A stretch of DNA of 64,000 bases from positions 90,283,478 to 90,347,477 of the forward strand of contig CM066738.1 of the NCBI GenBank assembly GCA_033961575.1, read 5' to 3'. Every line of letters starts with the position of its first letter. Position 1 is the first letter of the stretch. Positions 44,515 through 55,164 of this stretch are shown here, one piece after another. Source of the stretch: Aselliscus stoliczkanus (lineage: Eukaryota; Chordata; Mammalia; Chiroptera; Hipposideridae). Under the pieces are notes generated by a model. It saw nothing but the letters and a program-made list of their open reading frames with translations. It was not told the origin of the DNA and searched no databases. Position numbers and translations under genes: made by a program.

Positions 44515-44765
44515 ACATGCTGGAAAATTACATGCTCAGGTTTTGTAGTCAGAAAACTTGAGTTCAAATCCAGACTCAACAATTATGATCTCTATAATTC
44601 TGAGCAAAACTCTCAGGCTCAGTTTCTCTTTAAATTGAATGACAATAATAATACAAGCTGCCTCACAGTGTTCTTGTGAGAACTGAATTCAAGAATGCAG
44701 AAAAGCACCTGGAAATGTCCCTGGCACATTACTATGTGGTGGTAAATGTTGTCTTTCTTGTTGAT
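44515..44765 (+). mobile_element. MIR SINE, nearly full length
   Basis: GAGTTCAAATCCAGACTCAAC, GAGCAAAACTCTCAGGCTCAG, GACAATAATAATACAAGC, GTGTTCTTGTGAGAACTGAATTC and TCCCTGGCACATTAC follow MIR. Confidence 0.9.
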
Positions 44766-44849
44766 AGAAAATAAATCTGCAAGGCAAATGCCAAAGAATT
44801 TAGCCTATGGAGAAACTGGGGATAAAATAGAGTTATTGTAGGCAGAGGT

Positions 44850-45072
44850 TCAGGGCAGTAGAGTAGCATGATTAAAACCCCCGGTCTTATACTTACACCT
44901 CAGTTGTCTTACCAGTTGTGCGACATTGGCCATATTATTTAACCTCTGAACCTGACTTCCTACACCTGTAAAGCATGTGTGTTTCATGTACTCAGTGAAA
45001 AAAAACATGTGAAATGTTTAATGCAGTGCTTGGTACTTAGTAAGTGCTCTTCAAGAGGCAAAAATTGTTCTT
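44850..45072 (+). mobile_element. MIR SINE interrupted by L1
   Basis: GTAGAGTAGCATGATTAAAACC, GTTGTGCGACATTGGCC, TTTAACCTCTGAACCTGAC and AGTGCTTGGTACTTAGTAAGTGC follow MIR. An L1 3' end is inserted in its last bases. Confidence 0.85.
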
Positions 45073-45414
45073 CCAATTTATGCAAAGTGAAATAAGCCAG
45101 CCACAGAAAGAAATACTGGCATGATTCCACTATATGAGGTATATAAAATGAATAAATTCATAGAATCAGAGCGGAATGATTCCGCTCTGCCAGGAGCTGG
45201 TGGGGTGGGTTGGTGGAAAGTTCCTAATCAATGGGCATATAGTCTGTTAAGCAAGATAAATAAATTCTGGAGATCTGCTGTACAACAATGCACCTGTGAC
45301 CAACAATTATATATTGTACACTTACAATTTCACTAAGAGGGTAGACCTCATGTTAATTGTCTTACCATAATAAAATAAAATTTAATAAAGAAAGAAAATG
45401 ACACCAGAAAAAAA
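45073..45414 (+). mobile_element. 5'-truncated L1 (L1MA-type) 3' end
   Basis: GTGAAATAAGCCAGCCACAG, ATGATTCCACTATATGAGG, the G-rich block GGTGGGGTGGGTTGG, TATTGTACACTTACAA and the end TTACCATAATAAAATAAAA match the L1 3' end. Flanks 45053-45072 and 45415-45434 match at 16 of 20 positions (AAGAGG then ATTGT shared), a decayed duplication from an old insertion. Confidence 0.85.
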
Positions 45415-45699
45415 AAGAGGTAATAATTGTCATTAATAGAAGCATTAATCTAGGCATAAGGAGCTGAGGACCGCTGGCTCGTGGTAGAGCTAGAAGAAAA
45501 AATCACAAATCCAACAAATAAAGGGATAGCCAAGAGTGTGTGTGTAAGTAGGAGAGCAGTGCCATCCATTAGTTCACATTTAGAAAAGATCCCCTCCCCC
45601 CAATCCTTAAGGAATTCCCTGGGAGTGTCACTTCTTGGACCCAGAAGATTCCCCAAGCACGAAGGCTGAGGTGATGGCCCTGATTTTCCCCAAGACACA

Positions 45700-46020
45700 G
45701 CCGATGCCTGGGTCCTGAGCAGGACACAGGTTTATAACATGAATTTGAACATCTGGGACAGCTCTGCAGGTGAGATAAGAATAATTTGTAATTAGCACAT
45801 CCCCTGTTTAGCAGCAGTATTTGCATACAAAGTGGCTTTTATAATTGCTTGGGAACCATTTGTTGACCTTTCTTCTTCAGTAGGCTAAACATTTTTCTTG
45901 TTTACACAATAATTTTCTCTACAAACTCTTCCTTTCGATCTTGCTTGGGGAGGCAGCAAATCAAGACCCCAAAAGCTCACAAATCCCTTTTCAGGGGATA
46001 GGCAAATAAAGGAGTGTTGG
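45700..46020. promoter_or_regulatory. Candidate conserved non-coding element
   Basis: Repeat-free. GTAATTAG at 45788-45795 (homeodomain core), the octamer ATTTGCAT at 45819-45826 (POU proteins), and TTGTTTACACAA at about 45898 (FOX core TGTTTAC) occur within ~110 bp. Inference from motif clustering. Confidence 0.45.
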
Positions 46021-46472
46021 CCCTGCATGTTGAAACTGCCAGACCTCAGGGGACACAGGCCTCCAAATACTGATTCCAGCTCCTGTGGTAGGTATTAAGC
46101 ATATCGTTTCCTGGCCCCTGTTGTAGGCTGAATGTAACAGAACCTTGGGTGGGCCTGGCAGTCTGCACTTTTAACAGCTGTCCCGGGTTATTACTGTAAG
46201 CAGTTGGGCTTGGGAATCATCATTTCAGGTAGTAACCTGAATCCTTTTGGAATTTCTGCCCCTGAATCAGTGACCAAGTTGGTCAACTGGTCTAACTCCT
46301 GATTCGAGAGAGCGATGGGAGGTGGAAGTGTTATAAAGTACCTCAGAACCCACATTTCACTTTCCCTGGGCCAGTGTCTCCCCATTGCCTCCAGCTCAGT
46401 GAGAGCCAGACACTTTCTTACCAATTCCATGACACAAAAGAAGTCCACCCTGCCAACCTAGCTTGTATAAAG
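46021..46472. other. No recognisable feature
   Basis: Unique-looking sequence. Confidence 0.45.
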
Positions 46473-46550
46473 CACTACTAAGAGTCAGGCCCTGTCATAC
46501 GACCTTCAAGATATCATTTAATTCATCAGTTAAAAAACAAAGTGATTGCG
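46473..46550 (-). mobile_element. MIR SINE, left part (split by SINE)
   Basis: TACTAAGAGTCAGGCCCTGTC and TATCATTTAATTCATCAG are the MIR complement; it resumes at 46985 after the SINE. Confidence 0.8.
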
Positions 46551-46970
46551 GGCCGGCCGAGTGGCGCGTTGGTTAAGAGCTGGTTTTGGGATGCCAGCGG
46601 CCCCGATTCGGATCCCACATATGAGGGCCAGTGACACTGCCCTCTATAGCTAACAACAGCTCCACCTGGAGCTGGGCTCTGTGAGCCCCAGTGACCATAG
46701 TGTAGGCTGCAGCCCCTGCTGCAGTGGGCTGCCATAGGCTACAGTGAGTGGCCGGCAGCCAGCATGAGCTGCCAATAGCCGCGGTGAGCGACATCCAGAG
46801 GCCGGCGACCGATCTGCCTCATCCGGGAAGAGCGCAATGATCATACCAGCATGGCCCAGTGAAGCAACGTCCTCCGCAACTAGACTGAAGAACAAAAAGA
46901 CAGCAACTTGTCTGTTCCGATTCCCCAACACTGTTCCCTTCCCCCCAGTTCCCCAATAAAATCTTAAAAA
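46551..46970 (+). mobile_element. tRNA-derived SINE, long form
   Basis: GGCCGGCCGAGTGGCG head with B-box-like GATTCGGATCC, then a ~200-bp internal region rich in CAGCC/GGCTG (one copy of the 20-bp CCGGCAGCCAGCATGAG unit), then GACTGAAGAACAAAAAGACAGC, and the tail CCCCAATAAAATCTTAAAA. The tail holds a polyadenylation signal (AATAAA, 46956-46961) and a TCTT pol III terminator (46963-46966), the 'T+' SINE layout. Inserted into a MIR. Confidence 0.92.
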
Positions 46971-46984
46971 ACAAACAATAAAAG

Positions 46985-47115
46985 CGAGAGTTATTATTCA
47001 AGTTTTACAGATGATGAGAAAACAAACACTCCAAAGTGGCAAATAATTTGCCCAAGGCCTTATAGCTAAGAACTGCAGGGCCAGGGTTATAAGCAAGGTA
47101 GGTCCATTTTCTACT
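46985..47115 (-). mobile_element. MIR SINE, right part (split by SINE)
   Basis: TTTTACAGATGATGAGAAAAC, AATAATTTGCCCAAGGCC, CTGCAGGGCCAGGGTTATAAG and TGCTCTG continue the MIR complement. Confidence 0.85.
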
Positions 47116-47389
47116 GCTCTGTGTGACCTTTTTAGAAGGCAAATGTATCACGTTCCCCTTGCTCCAGGTAGGGCATTTTTGGTTTCCACTGACATGGAAC
47201 AGAGAGGGATAATGCCCTCCTTGCACTGAGGGACTTACAGCTCAATGGCAAGACCAGGGGAAGCCCTCTGGTCTCCCAGCTAGCAGCCAGTTCCACCTCA
47301 TCTGAGATTCCGTCTCTTTGGCTTGTTTCTCTCTGGAGGCACATTCTCTATGAGATTCCTATCTGATCCTAATTCTCTCAAACCACAGA
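47116..47389. other. No recognisable feature
   Basis: Unique-looking sequence. Confidence 0.45.
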
Positions 47390-47510
47390 CCAAGCTCCCT
47401 GGAGGTAGGGGTTGTAGCCTATCTGGAGTCAGGCTCTTCCCATTTCCCCCCTGAAAACCCACCCTGGTGCCTGACCCATGGTCTCACTCACACTTTGCAT
47501 GCAGTAAAGA
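47390..47510 (+). mobile_element. Possible L2 3' end fragment
   Basis: AAGCTCCCTGGAGGTAGGGGTTG and CCTGGTGCCTGACCCATGG resemble 'agctccctgagggcaggg ... gtgcctggcacat'. Confidence 0.4.
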
Positions 47511-48410
47511 TGCCTTCTATGAAAGGATAAATATAATGAAAACACATGAATTAAAGATCCTCAGAGCTGAACCAGAGGCATGATTCCGACGTGTCTCCTG
47601 ACCTGTCAGCCTTTCCTTTCCAGGGACCCCAGAAGATCAAGAATGCCTAAGGAGGAAATTATACAAATGTAGACATCCATTTACACAGTTGTTTCAGAAT
47701 ACCTTAAGTAGTGAGACAATTTCTAAGTTACACCCCAAAAGAAACTGTATACGTTTTAAGTACTCAATTAAATGACGTATGCTGGTCTTCCGGCCCACAT
47801 CTGCTTATTTCTTGTGGACCTCAGTCAGGGCCCTTCTTTGTCTCCATGAACTAAGTTTTTTAGGGTACAACTCCGGGGCTTTGTTCAAACACATCTGACC
47901 TTCCTTTTCAACCTGGAAATTCGGAGAGCTTGTCCAAACTAGTGGCATGAGACCTGGAGCTTCAAGCATACACATAGAATTTACCCACTTATTTGCATAC
48001 TTTAGCTAATGATTGGGAGAAACCAGATAGAAAGAAACAAGGTGAACAACCCATGAATGAATCTGAAAACCACATATTTCCTCTGGGGAAAATGGGAATG
48101 TTTTGTTCTGGACAGAGAGGAGACCTGAGAGGAGTTAGGGCATCTGCCTTGGTACACTTGATGACCTGTCATGAAGAAAAAGGAATAGCCCTAAAGGAGG
48201 AATTATTTCTGTGTGTATAAGTAAAACTTGCCAACAGAGGACTCCAACTCATTGAGATATCCATAGCACAGGGCTTTGAAATTTTTCATTCTCAGCTTTC
48301 AACTGTGCTTCAATGAACCCCTCCTTCCTACAAGGTAGTATTAGACATTTTGTCCTAATTCTAGAATTACTTTTTCATTTTCAGTTAGTTAAATTTACAT
48401 TAGCACAGTT
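47511..48410. other. No recognisable feature
   Basis: Unique-looking sequence. Confidence 0.45.
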
Positions 48411-48540
48411 TTCCTTCCCATCCCCTCCCCTCCCCTCCTCTCCCCTCTCCTCCCCTCCCTTCCCCTCTTCTCTCCCCTTCCTCTGCTGTCCTCTGCTTTC
48501 CTCTTCCTCCTCTTTATTTTCCCCCTCCTCCTCCTCCTTC
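48411..48540 (-). repeat. Polypyrimidine tract (CCCCTC-type)
   Basis: About 130 bp of C/T-rich sequence (CCCCTCCCCTCC units, then CTCCTC units); open frames on both strands exist only because of composition. Confidence 0.95.
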
Positions 48541-48579
48541 ATTGTACTTGAACTTGTGGTATGAGGCATACATTTAAAA

Positions 48580-49463
48580 TATTTTCTACTTTTATTGAAC
48601 TACCAATATTTAAATAATACAATTTGATATATTTTGACATGTATATATCCATTAAACTACCATAACGATCAAGATAGTGAACATATTCATCATCCCCCCA
48701 AATTTTCTAGGGTTTCCTAGTAATCTGTCTCTTCCATGATCATGTATCCTCTCACCCTGTCTCAGGCAATCAGTGATCTATTTTTTGACACTATGAATAA
48801 TTTGCATTTGTTATTATTCTCTGTAAATAAAATTTTGCAATGTGTACTCTTTTTAGTCTAGCTCTTTCACTCAACATACTGATTTTGAGATTTATCCGTG
48901 TTGTAATATGTATCGAAAGTTTATTCCTTTTATGGCTGTGTGGTATGCCATTGTATGGATATCCCACTATTTGTTTATCCATTTTCTTGTTGCACATATG
49001 GGTTGTTTCCAGTTCTTGAATTTTACAAATAGGGCTACTATGAGCATCCATGTACTAATCTTCATGTAAACATATGGCTTTATTTCCCTTGGGTAAATAC
49101 TTAGGGTTGGAATAGTTGGATCATATAGTAAGCGTTGTTAACTTTCTAGGAAATACTAAACTTTTTTTGAAGGCTCTTGTATCATTTAACATCCAGAGGA
49201 GTATACATGAGGTCCAATTCTTCACATATTTGTTAACACTTGGTATGGTCAGTCTGTTAAATTTGAGCCATTCAAGCAGGTATCTCATTGTGGCTTTTAT
49301 TTTTCTTTCCCTAATTAATATGTTTTATGTGTTTATTTTGAATTTGTTTATTTTCTTTGATGGTCTGTTGAAATCTTTTGCTCATATTTTTATTGGGTTG
49401 ATTGTTTTTTTAAAAAATTATGATATTTAGAGAGTTATTTATATATCCTGGACATGTCTTTTT
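48580..49463 (-). mobile_element. L1 ORF2 fossil, 3' part
   Basis: Antisense text such as TTTATCCGTGTTGTAATATG, TATGGCTGTGTGGTATGCC, TTTATCCATTTTCTTG, GAGCATCCATGTAC and AGGAAATACTAAAC is the complement of L1 ORF2 C-terminal sequence. It continues on the far side of the SINE at 49464. Confidence 0.9.
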
Positions 49464-49910
49464 TTAAGCTTTTTTTTTATTGGGGAATTGGGGGAGGGGA
49501 ACAGCATTGGGGAATCGGGGAAGGGGAACAGACAAGTTGCTGTCTTTTTATTCTTCAGTCTAATTGCGGAGGATGTTGCTTCACTGGCCCATGTTGGTAT
49601 TGTCATTGCGCTCTTCCCAGATGAGGCAGATGGGTCACTAGCCTCTGGATGGTCGCTCACTGCGGCTATTGGCAGCTCACGCTGGCTGCCAGCCACCCAC
49701 GCTGGCTGCCGGCCACTGACTGTAGCCTATGGCAGCCCACTGCAGCAGGGGCTGCAGCCTTCACCGTCGCCGGTGCTTGCACAGCCCAGCTCCAGGTGGA
49801 GCTGTTGTTAGCTGTAGAGGGCAGTGTCACTGGCCCTCATATGTGGGATCTGAACCGGGGCCGCTGGCATCCCAAAACCAGCTCTTAACCAATGCGCCAC
49901 TGGGCCGGCC
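49464..49910 (-). mobile_element. tRNA-derived SINE, long form
   Basis: Minus-strand reading: GGGCCGGCCCAGTGGCG head, B-box-like GGTTCAGATCC, internal CAGCC-rich region with a 20-bp unit (GCTGGCTGCC at 49681 and 49701 on the plus strand) in tandem, tail CCCCAATAAAAAAAAAGCTT. Flanks GGACAT-GTCTTTT (49450-49463) and GGACATAAGTCTTTT (49911-49925) are a target-site duplication with a 2-bp difference; the target is L1. Confidence 0.9.
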
Positions 49911-51490
49911 CGGACATAAGTCTTTTATCAAATATAAAGCTTGTCAGTATTTTCTCCTTGTCTGAGTTGTTTTTTCATTCTCTTAATATCTTTGGAAGAG
50001 CATCATTTTTAAATTTGAGAAAGTCCAATTTACCTATTTCTTCTTTTTATAGATCATGATTTTGGTGCATATCTAAGAAATTGTTGTCTAAGCCAGGGAC
50101 GCAAAGCTATCCTCCAGTTTTCTTCTAAAACTTTTGTTGTTTAAGGAATTACATTTAGTCTATAATCCATTTTGAGTTAATATTTGCATATGGTGTTGGT
50201 ATGAATCCAAGCTTACTTTTATGCATATGCGTATCTAACTGTTCAAGTACCTTTTGCATGAAAAATTTTCTTTCTACACTGAATTTTGCAACTTTGTAGA
50301 AAATAAGCTTTCCATATACGTGGTGATCTATTTCCAGACTCTATTCTGATCATTGGTATATTTGTCTATTATAGAATACTGTTTTAATTGTTGTAGCTTT
50401 ATAATAGGCTTCAAGTCAGGTAGTGTTAGCTATTGGACTTTAGCTATGGACTTCTTTTCTTCTTTTTCAACATACGGGTTCTCTGTATTTCCATACGAAT
50501 TTCAGAATTTGCTTGTTAATGTCTACCAAAATACCTGCTGAGATTTTCATTGGAATTGCATTGGATCTAGAGATGAATTTGAGAAAAATTGGCATCTTGA
50601 CAATATTGAGTCTTTTCCCTCATGACCACCTTTATTTAGACTTTCTTTAATTCCACTCAGTAATATTGAATAGTTTTCAATGTGTTTATTTTGCATATTC
50701 TTTCAAATTTCCCCTCAATATTTCATATTTTCTGATTCTATTTTAAGTAGTGCTTTTTTAAATTTCAATTTGCAATTTTTATTTGATAGTGTATAGAAAC
50801 ACAGTTGATTTCTGTATATTGATTTCATATTCTACAACCTTGTTCAACCCCCTTGTTAGTTATAATAGCTTTTTTTTTTGAAAACTCCATCACAGCATAA
50901 ATGATCATATCTTCAGTAAATAAAGACAGTTTTCATTGTTTCTTTTCAATCTGCATGGCTTTATTTCCTCTTCTTGCCTGAATACACTGCCTAGAACCTG
51001 TAGTACAATGCTGAATAGAAGTAATGAGAGCAAACTTGCCTTATTCCTGATCTTAAGGGGAAAGCAGCCTGTCTGTGACCAATAAATACAAAGTTAGCTG
51101 TTTTTGTAGGTGCCCTATATCAGGTTAAAGAAAAAAAATCCTTTTATTCTTTGTGAGAATTGTTATCAGGAATAGATGTTGGATTTTGTTAAAGGTTTTT
51201 TCTGAAACGATCATGAAATGATTTACTGAAATGATCATGTGGGTTATTTTTAGTTTTTTTTTGTTTTGTTTTGCTTTGTTCTTATAAACATGGTAAATTA
51301 CATTGATTTTCCAATGTTAAACTAACCTTGCATTCCTAGGGTAAACCCCACTTAATCATGAAGTCTGTCCTTTTAATATATTGTGAGATTTAGTGTCCTA
51401 AATTTGTGTTATAATTTTTCATCTGTGTTTATAAGGGATTGTGGTATGTAGTTTGTTTGTTTTTCTTGTGAAGTCTCTCTGTGTTTATGT
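49911..51490 (-). mobile_element. L1 ORF2 fossil, RT to endonuclease side
   Basis: CGGACATAAGTCTTTTATC, TATAATCCATTTTGAG, GATTTTCATTGGAATTGCATTGG, GAAGTAATGAGAGCAAACTTGCC, CTAACCTTGCATTCCTAGGG and GGGATTGTGGTATGTAG are antisense ORF2 landmarks running into the RT region, where it ends near 51490. The whole fossil (both parts) is about 2.4 kb without the SINE and has many stops. Confidence 0.9.
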
Positions 51491-53279
51491 CTTGCAGACA
51501 TTCCAAATCTTTATTCATATTATTCTTGGAGATCTCCATTATATGACATAGGTGTGAATAGGCAGGGAAAGAGTACACTCCTTTGCCTAACATTGTACTT
51601 CACTAAAGGCTCATCTTTTCCTGAATCTTCTTCCTATTGGGACTGGGAAGGGGAAGAATTGGTGGTTTATTGAGGGGGAACCATCTGTGGCCTCTCAGAA
51701 AGCCCTGGAAGGAGGGTCTAGCTGCAATATTTTGCAGTGAGTAGCGACTCTGACCTTAGTCATAATCCATGGCAACAGGAAAAACCTTCAAAAAAAAAAA
51801 AATCTGGGTTCAGAAGTTACAGGGAAAGATCGAATATTCCAAAGAACTTCTTACTGATTACAAGGTCACTGAAAAGGTTGAAGCAGATACTGCATGATAT
51901 GGGAATAAGGCACTCTCATCTGGGATGTGGGAAAAGTAGTTTCTATATCAGTCATAAATTAAATATAGCTGTTCCTATCTAACATCTTTTTTTTTATTTA
52001 ATGAATTGGAATAGGATAGGATAGGATGGCATCTATATTATCAAGTATACCTCAGATAGTAGAGTTTCCTGATACTTTTGTTTCATTCTCATTATCTTCC
52101 TCTCACATTTAATCACATGTATGCAATATAAAAAGGAGTTCTTATTGTAAATCACAGTTGAAGAATTTTGAAACTACTCAGTTAAAAGACTTTCTATGAT
52201 TCTCTTGAAGTGGCAGGAGACATTATGTGGTAAGATACAGTTCATAGCTGTTGCCCATGGTCCTGTAGTTTCTGCCTCTAAGTCAAAATCTGCTTCGACT
52301 TTGCCATGTTTAAGGTGTATTGAGCAAGATTTCTTAAAACAGACTGCTACCTTTGCAAAACAATGGGAAAGCATGACAATCTGAGTGTAGAAAAGCTGAG
52401 AGTTCTCTGTGCCCTACCTTACTTCACCAGCTCTGTGACTTTGAAGGACGGGTGATTCGGAGGAATGGAGCTCATGTCTCCTCTCCACAGAGGAGTCGGG
52501 CCACATGACTTGCCACAACACAACCAGGAAACACGGGGATAATTCTGTGCCTTTTAAGTTGTCAGCACTCTTCTCAAATTGTGTTCCAACACCCAAAACA
52601 AGGGGCTGTGCTCAGGAGGCTCTTCATTTACTAATATACCTGAAATAACTCACAGACCAAGGGTTCAGCAGCATATAACATCAGTACCAAAGGAGTTCAG
52701 AGGCAACCCAGAGGGATGGACAGATGGGAAAGGCTCTGGGGTTGACTGGACTGATTATGAAGGATGGATTAGCTCAGAAACCCAGAGGGATAGATGGGGA
52801 CATCCAGAGCCAGAAAACAATAGCTCATGGATTTGAATGTGTCACACAGATCTTGTCTTCCATCATGTACACACTCCAGACATAAAACAGCCTATCATGT
52901 GCTCCAACTAATTCTCTAATCTGGGTGTTAGTCCAATGCCACGAAGAGTGAGTTTTTATTATATATAAACGCATGATCACATATCAGATTATGGATTAAC
53001 TTTGTCTTTCAGCTTTTCTACCTCTAAAACTTGTGGCGTGGAGCAAATAACTTAGATCTTCCACCTCTCCTGAAATTGTGTCCATTTGTGGAAAAAAGTG
53101 AGACCCACTAAGAGAAGTAAGAGACAATAGCTATGAGCCAATAACAATCAAACTAGCAGGCACCATAAACAAGAAAAAAAATTCAGGGTCTAAAGAGGTC
53201 AGGGTGAGGACCAATAGGAGTCATGGGAGGCATACTGGAAGAGGGTGATGTTTATGTTTGTGACAGTCTTATGGGTCCT
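51491..53279. other. No gene; GGATA micro-repeat
   Basis: Mostly unique. A short (GGATA)3 run is near 52011-52026. Several open frames of 60-85 codons match no known protein. Confidence 0.45.
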
Positions 53280-53560
53280 ATCTGGCCAACCCTTCTCAGC
53301 AGTGACTCAGCGAATTGATTTCAGAGGCAGCCTCTGGGCACCTACACGCCACTGATGGGTTTATAATGAAAATGCTGACGCACTGCTAAGTTGCACTGGG
53401 ACTGTTGAGCAGCACTCCAGAATTGAGTGCGTCATTTCCCTCTGAACAATGTGTCTCATTCATTGCTTGAAGTGTGACCATTCATGTTGAAAATGAAATT
53501 CCGAAGAGTGATCTGCTTGGGGAAATTATTCAAAGCTACTCACTTAAAGATCTTGCTATC
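53280..53560. promoter_or_regulatory. Candidate conserved non-coding element
   Basis: Repeat-free with retained CpGs. TGACTCAGC at 53303-53311 is an AP-1/MAF half-site type motif, and TGCTGACGCA at 53373-53382 resembles a MAF recognition element half. Inference from motifs and low repeat content. Confidence 0.35.
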
Positions 53561-54279
53561 TTTTGTGGCCCTCAATAAAAGCTCACAAGAACCTCTCCAG
53601 GGTGAGTTGGTGCCAATCTAGGCATGAAGAGTGGAAGAAAAAGTGATGAAAATGCAAAGCTTGTATGAACTTTCAGAAGTCATCTTTAAGGACCGCAAGG
53701 AGCAGCTAACATTGATTATCACTAAAACACCTAGAATACTGGTATGAAAGAAAGAACCATGGACTTGAAATTAGGAAACCTTGATGTTAATCTTGATTCT
53801 TAGTCATTAACCCATGGCTATCTGGGTGCATCTGAGTAATTCAGAGATGTACACATTTTTAGACACAGAAGGAATAGCATAGCTTAAACATTTTTTTTAA
53901 AAAAATTAGAAAAACATAGGGCATACAACAACATCTATTTAATAATACCTGGTTTCCATCACCCCTAATTAATAAGCTGGAATATTTTGCTACATTTGTG
54001 TTGCATCTTTTTAAATATACAAATAACTAATAAATTATGAATAAAGGAAGTCTTCTTGTACCCCTCACCAAATATGCAACCACTATCATGAGTTTGTTGA
54101 GTATGATTCTTTTAATCTGTTAAAAATATTCTATGGAGTTGGTTACATATATGTATAAGTGCGTTACAATATTTTATTAGGGGTTTAAAATTTTTACATA
54201 ATAGGCATTGATTCTATATGCAAAGTATTATTCTGAAACTGGCATCTCCATCTACATTTGGACTTATTTCTAACACCTT
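53561..54279. other. Unclassified; right half may be old L1-like
   Basis: 53880-54279 is A/T-rich and resembles decayed L1 UTR text (CATCACCCCTAATTAATAAGC); the left half is unique-looking. It carries the left target-site duplication TCTAACACCTT (54269-54279). Confidence 0.4.
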
Positions 54280-54741
54280 ATTTTTTTTTTAAAGATTTTA
54301 TTGGGGAATTTGGGGATGTGAACAGCGTTGGGGAATCGGGGAAGGGGAACAGACAAGTTGCTGTCCTTTTGTTCTTCAGTCTAGTTGTGGAGGACATTGC
54401 TTCACTGGCCCATGTAGGTATCATCATTGTGTTCTTTTCAGGTGATGCAGATCAGTCACTGGTCTCTGGACGGCCACTCACAGCAGTTCTTAGCAGCTCA
54501 CACTGGCTGCCAGCCACTCATGCTGGCTGCCGGCCACTCACTGTAGCCTATGGCAGCCCACTGCAGCAGGGGCTGCAGCTATGCAGTTTCCGGGGACTCA
54601 CAGCAGCCCAGCTCCAGGTGGAGCTGTTGTTCACCATCTTAGCTGTAGAGAGCAGTGTCACTGGCTCTCATATGTGGGATCCGAACCTGGGTCACTGGCG
54701 TCCCAAGCGAGCTCTTAACCAATGCACCACTCAGCCAGCCC
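54280..54741 (-). mobile_element. tRNA-derived SINE, long form
   Basis: Minus-strand reading: GGGCTGGCTGAGTGGTG head, B-box-like GGTTCGGATCC, the internal region with the 20-bp unit in tandem (CTGGCTGCC at 54503 and 54523 on the plus strand), then GACTGAAGAACAAAAGGACAGC and tail CCCCAATAAAATCTTTAAAA. TCTAACACCTT flanks it exactly at 54269-54279 and 54742-54752. The poly(A) tail has ten A. Confidence 0.95.
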
Positions 54742-54754
54742 TCTAACACCTTGT

Positions 54755-55153
54755 TTTGTGCGTCGTTTTCATGTTACTTTTGCTTTACTTCTCTTTTCCC
54801 CTTCATTAGCAGTCTTTATTGGATTGATATAATTTTCTTTATTTTTGCTTTTTTCCCCACTTATACTGGTTTGTAAGTTATGCATGTTATTTCTATTCTT
54901 TTAGTAGTTCCCCTGAAATTTTCAATATACCTATTCCATTACTAATTTTCTAGCAAAATATAGAAGGAAGAACATTAGTATACCTCATTATTCCTTCGAT
55001 TTCCTCACTCCCAATATTCACGCTACTACTGTCTAGAATTTTAATGTTTTAAACACAAAAGAAGCCTATTTTCTTTAATATTTATAATAAACATCTATGT
55101 ATTTTTATTATCACTGTATCCAGTTTCTTTGCTCTCCAACTTTCTTGAACGCC
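54755..55153. mobile_element. Old L1-like non-ORF sequence, left part
   Basis: TAGTAGTTCCCCTGAAATTTTCAATATACC near 54904 is a landmark of the same old L1 UTR type that opens the window. Continues after 55641. Confidence 0.5.
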
Positions 55154-55164
55154 ACTCCTGATTT

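Noticed and set aside
48313..48569. Overlapping frames with Pro/Ser or Glu/Gly repeats
   Set aside because: Produced by the polypyrimidine tract at 48411-48540.
54258..54746. 162-codon open frame, the longest in the window
   Set aside because: It reads through a SINE in antisense and the flanking L1-like DNA; similar frames occur at the other long SINE copies (49488-49811, 46650-46931). It is not a gene.
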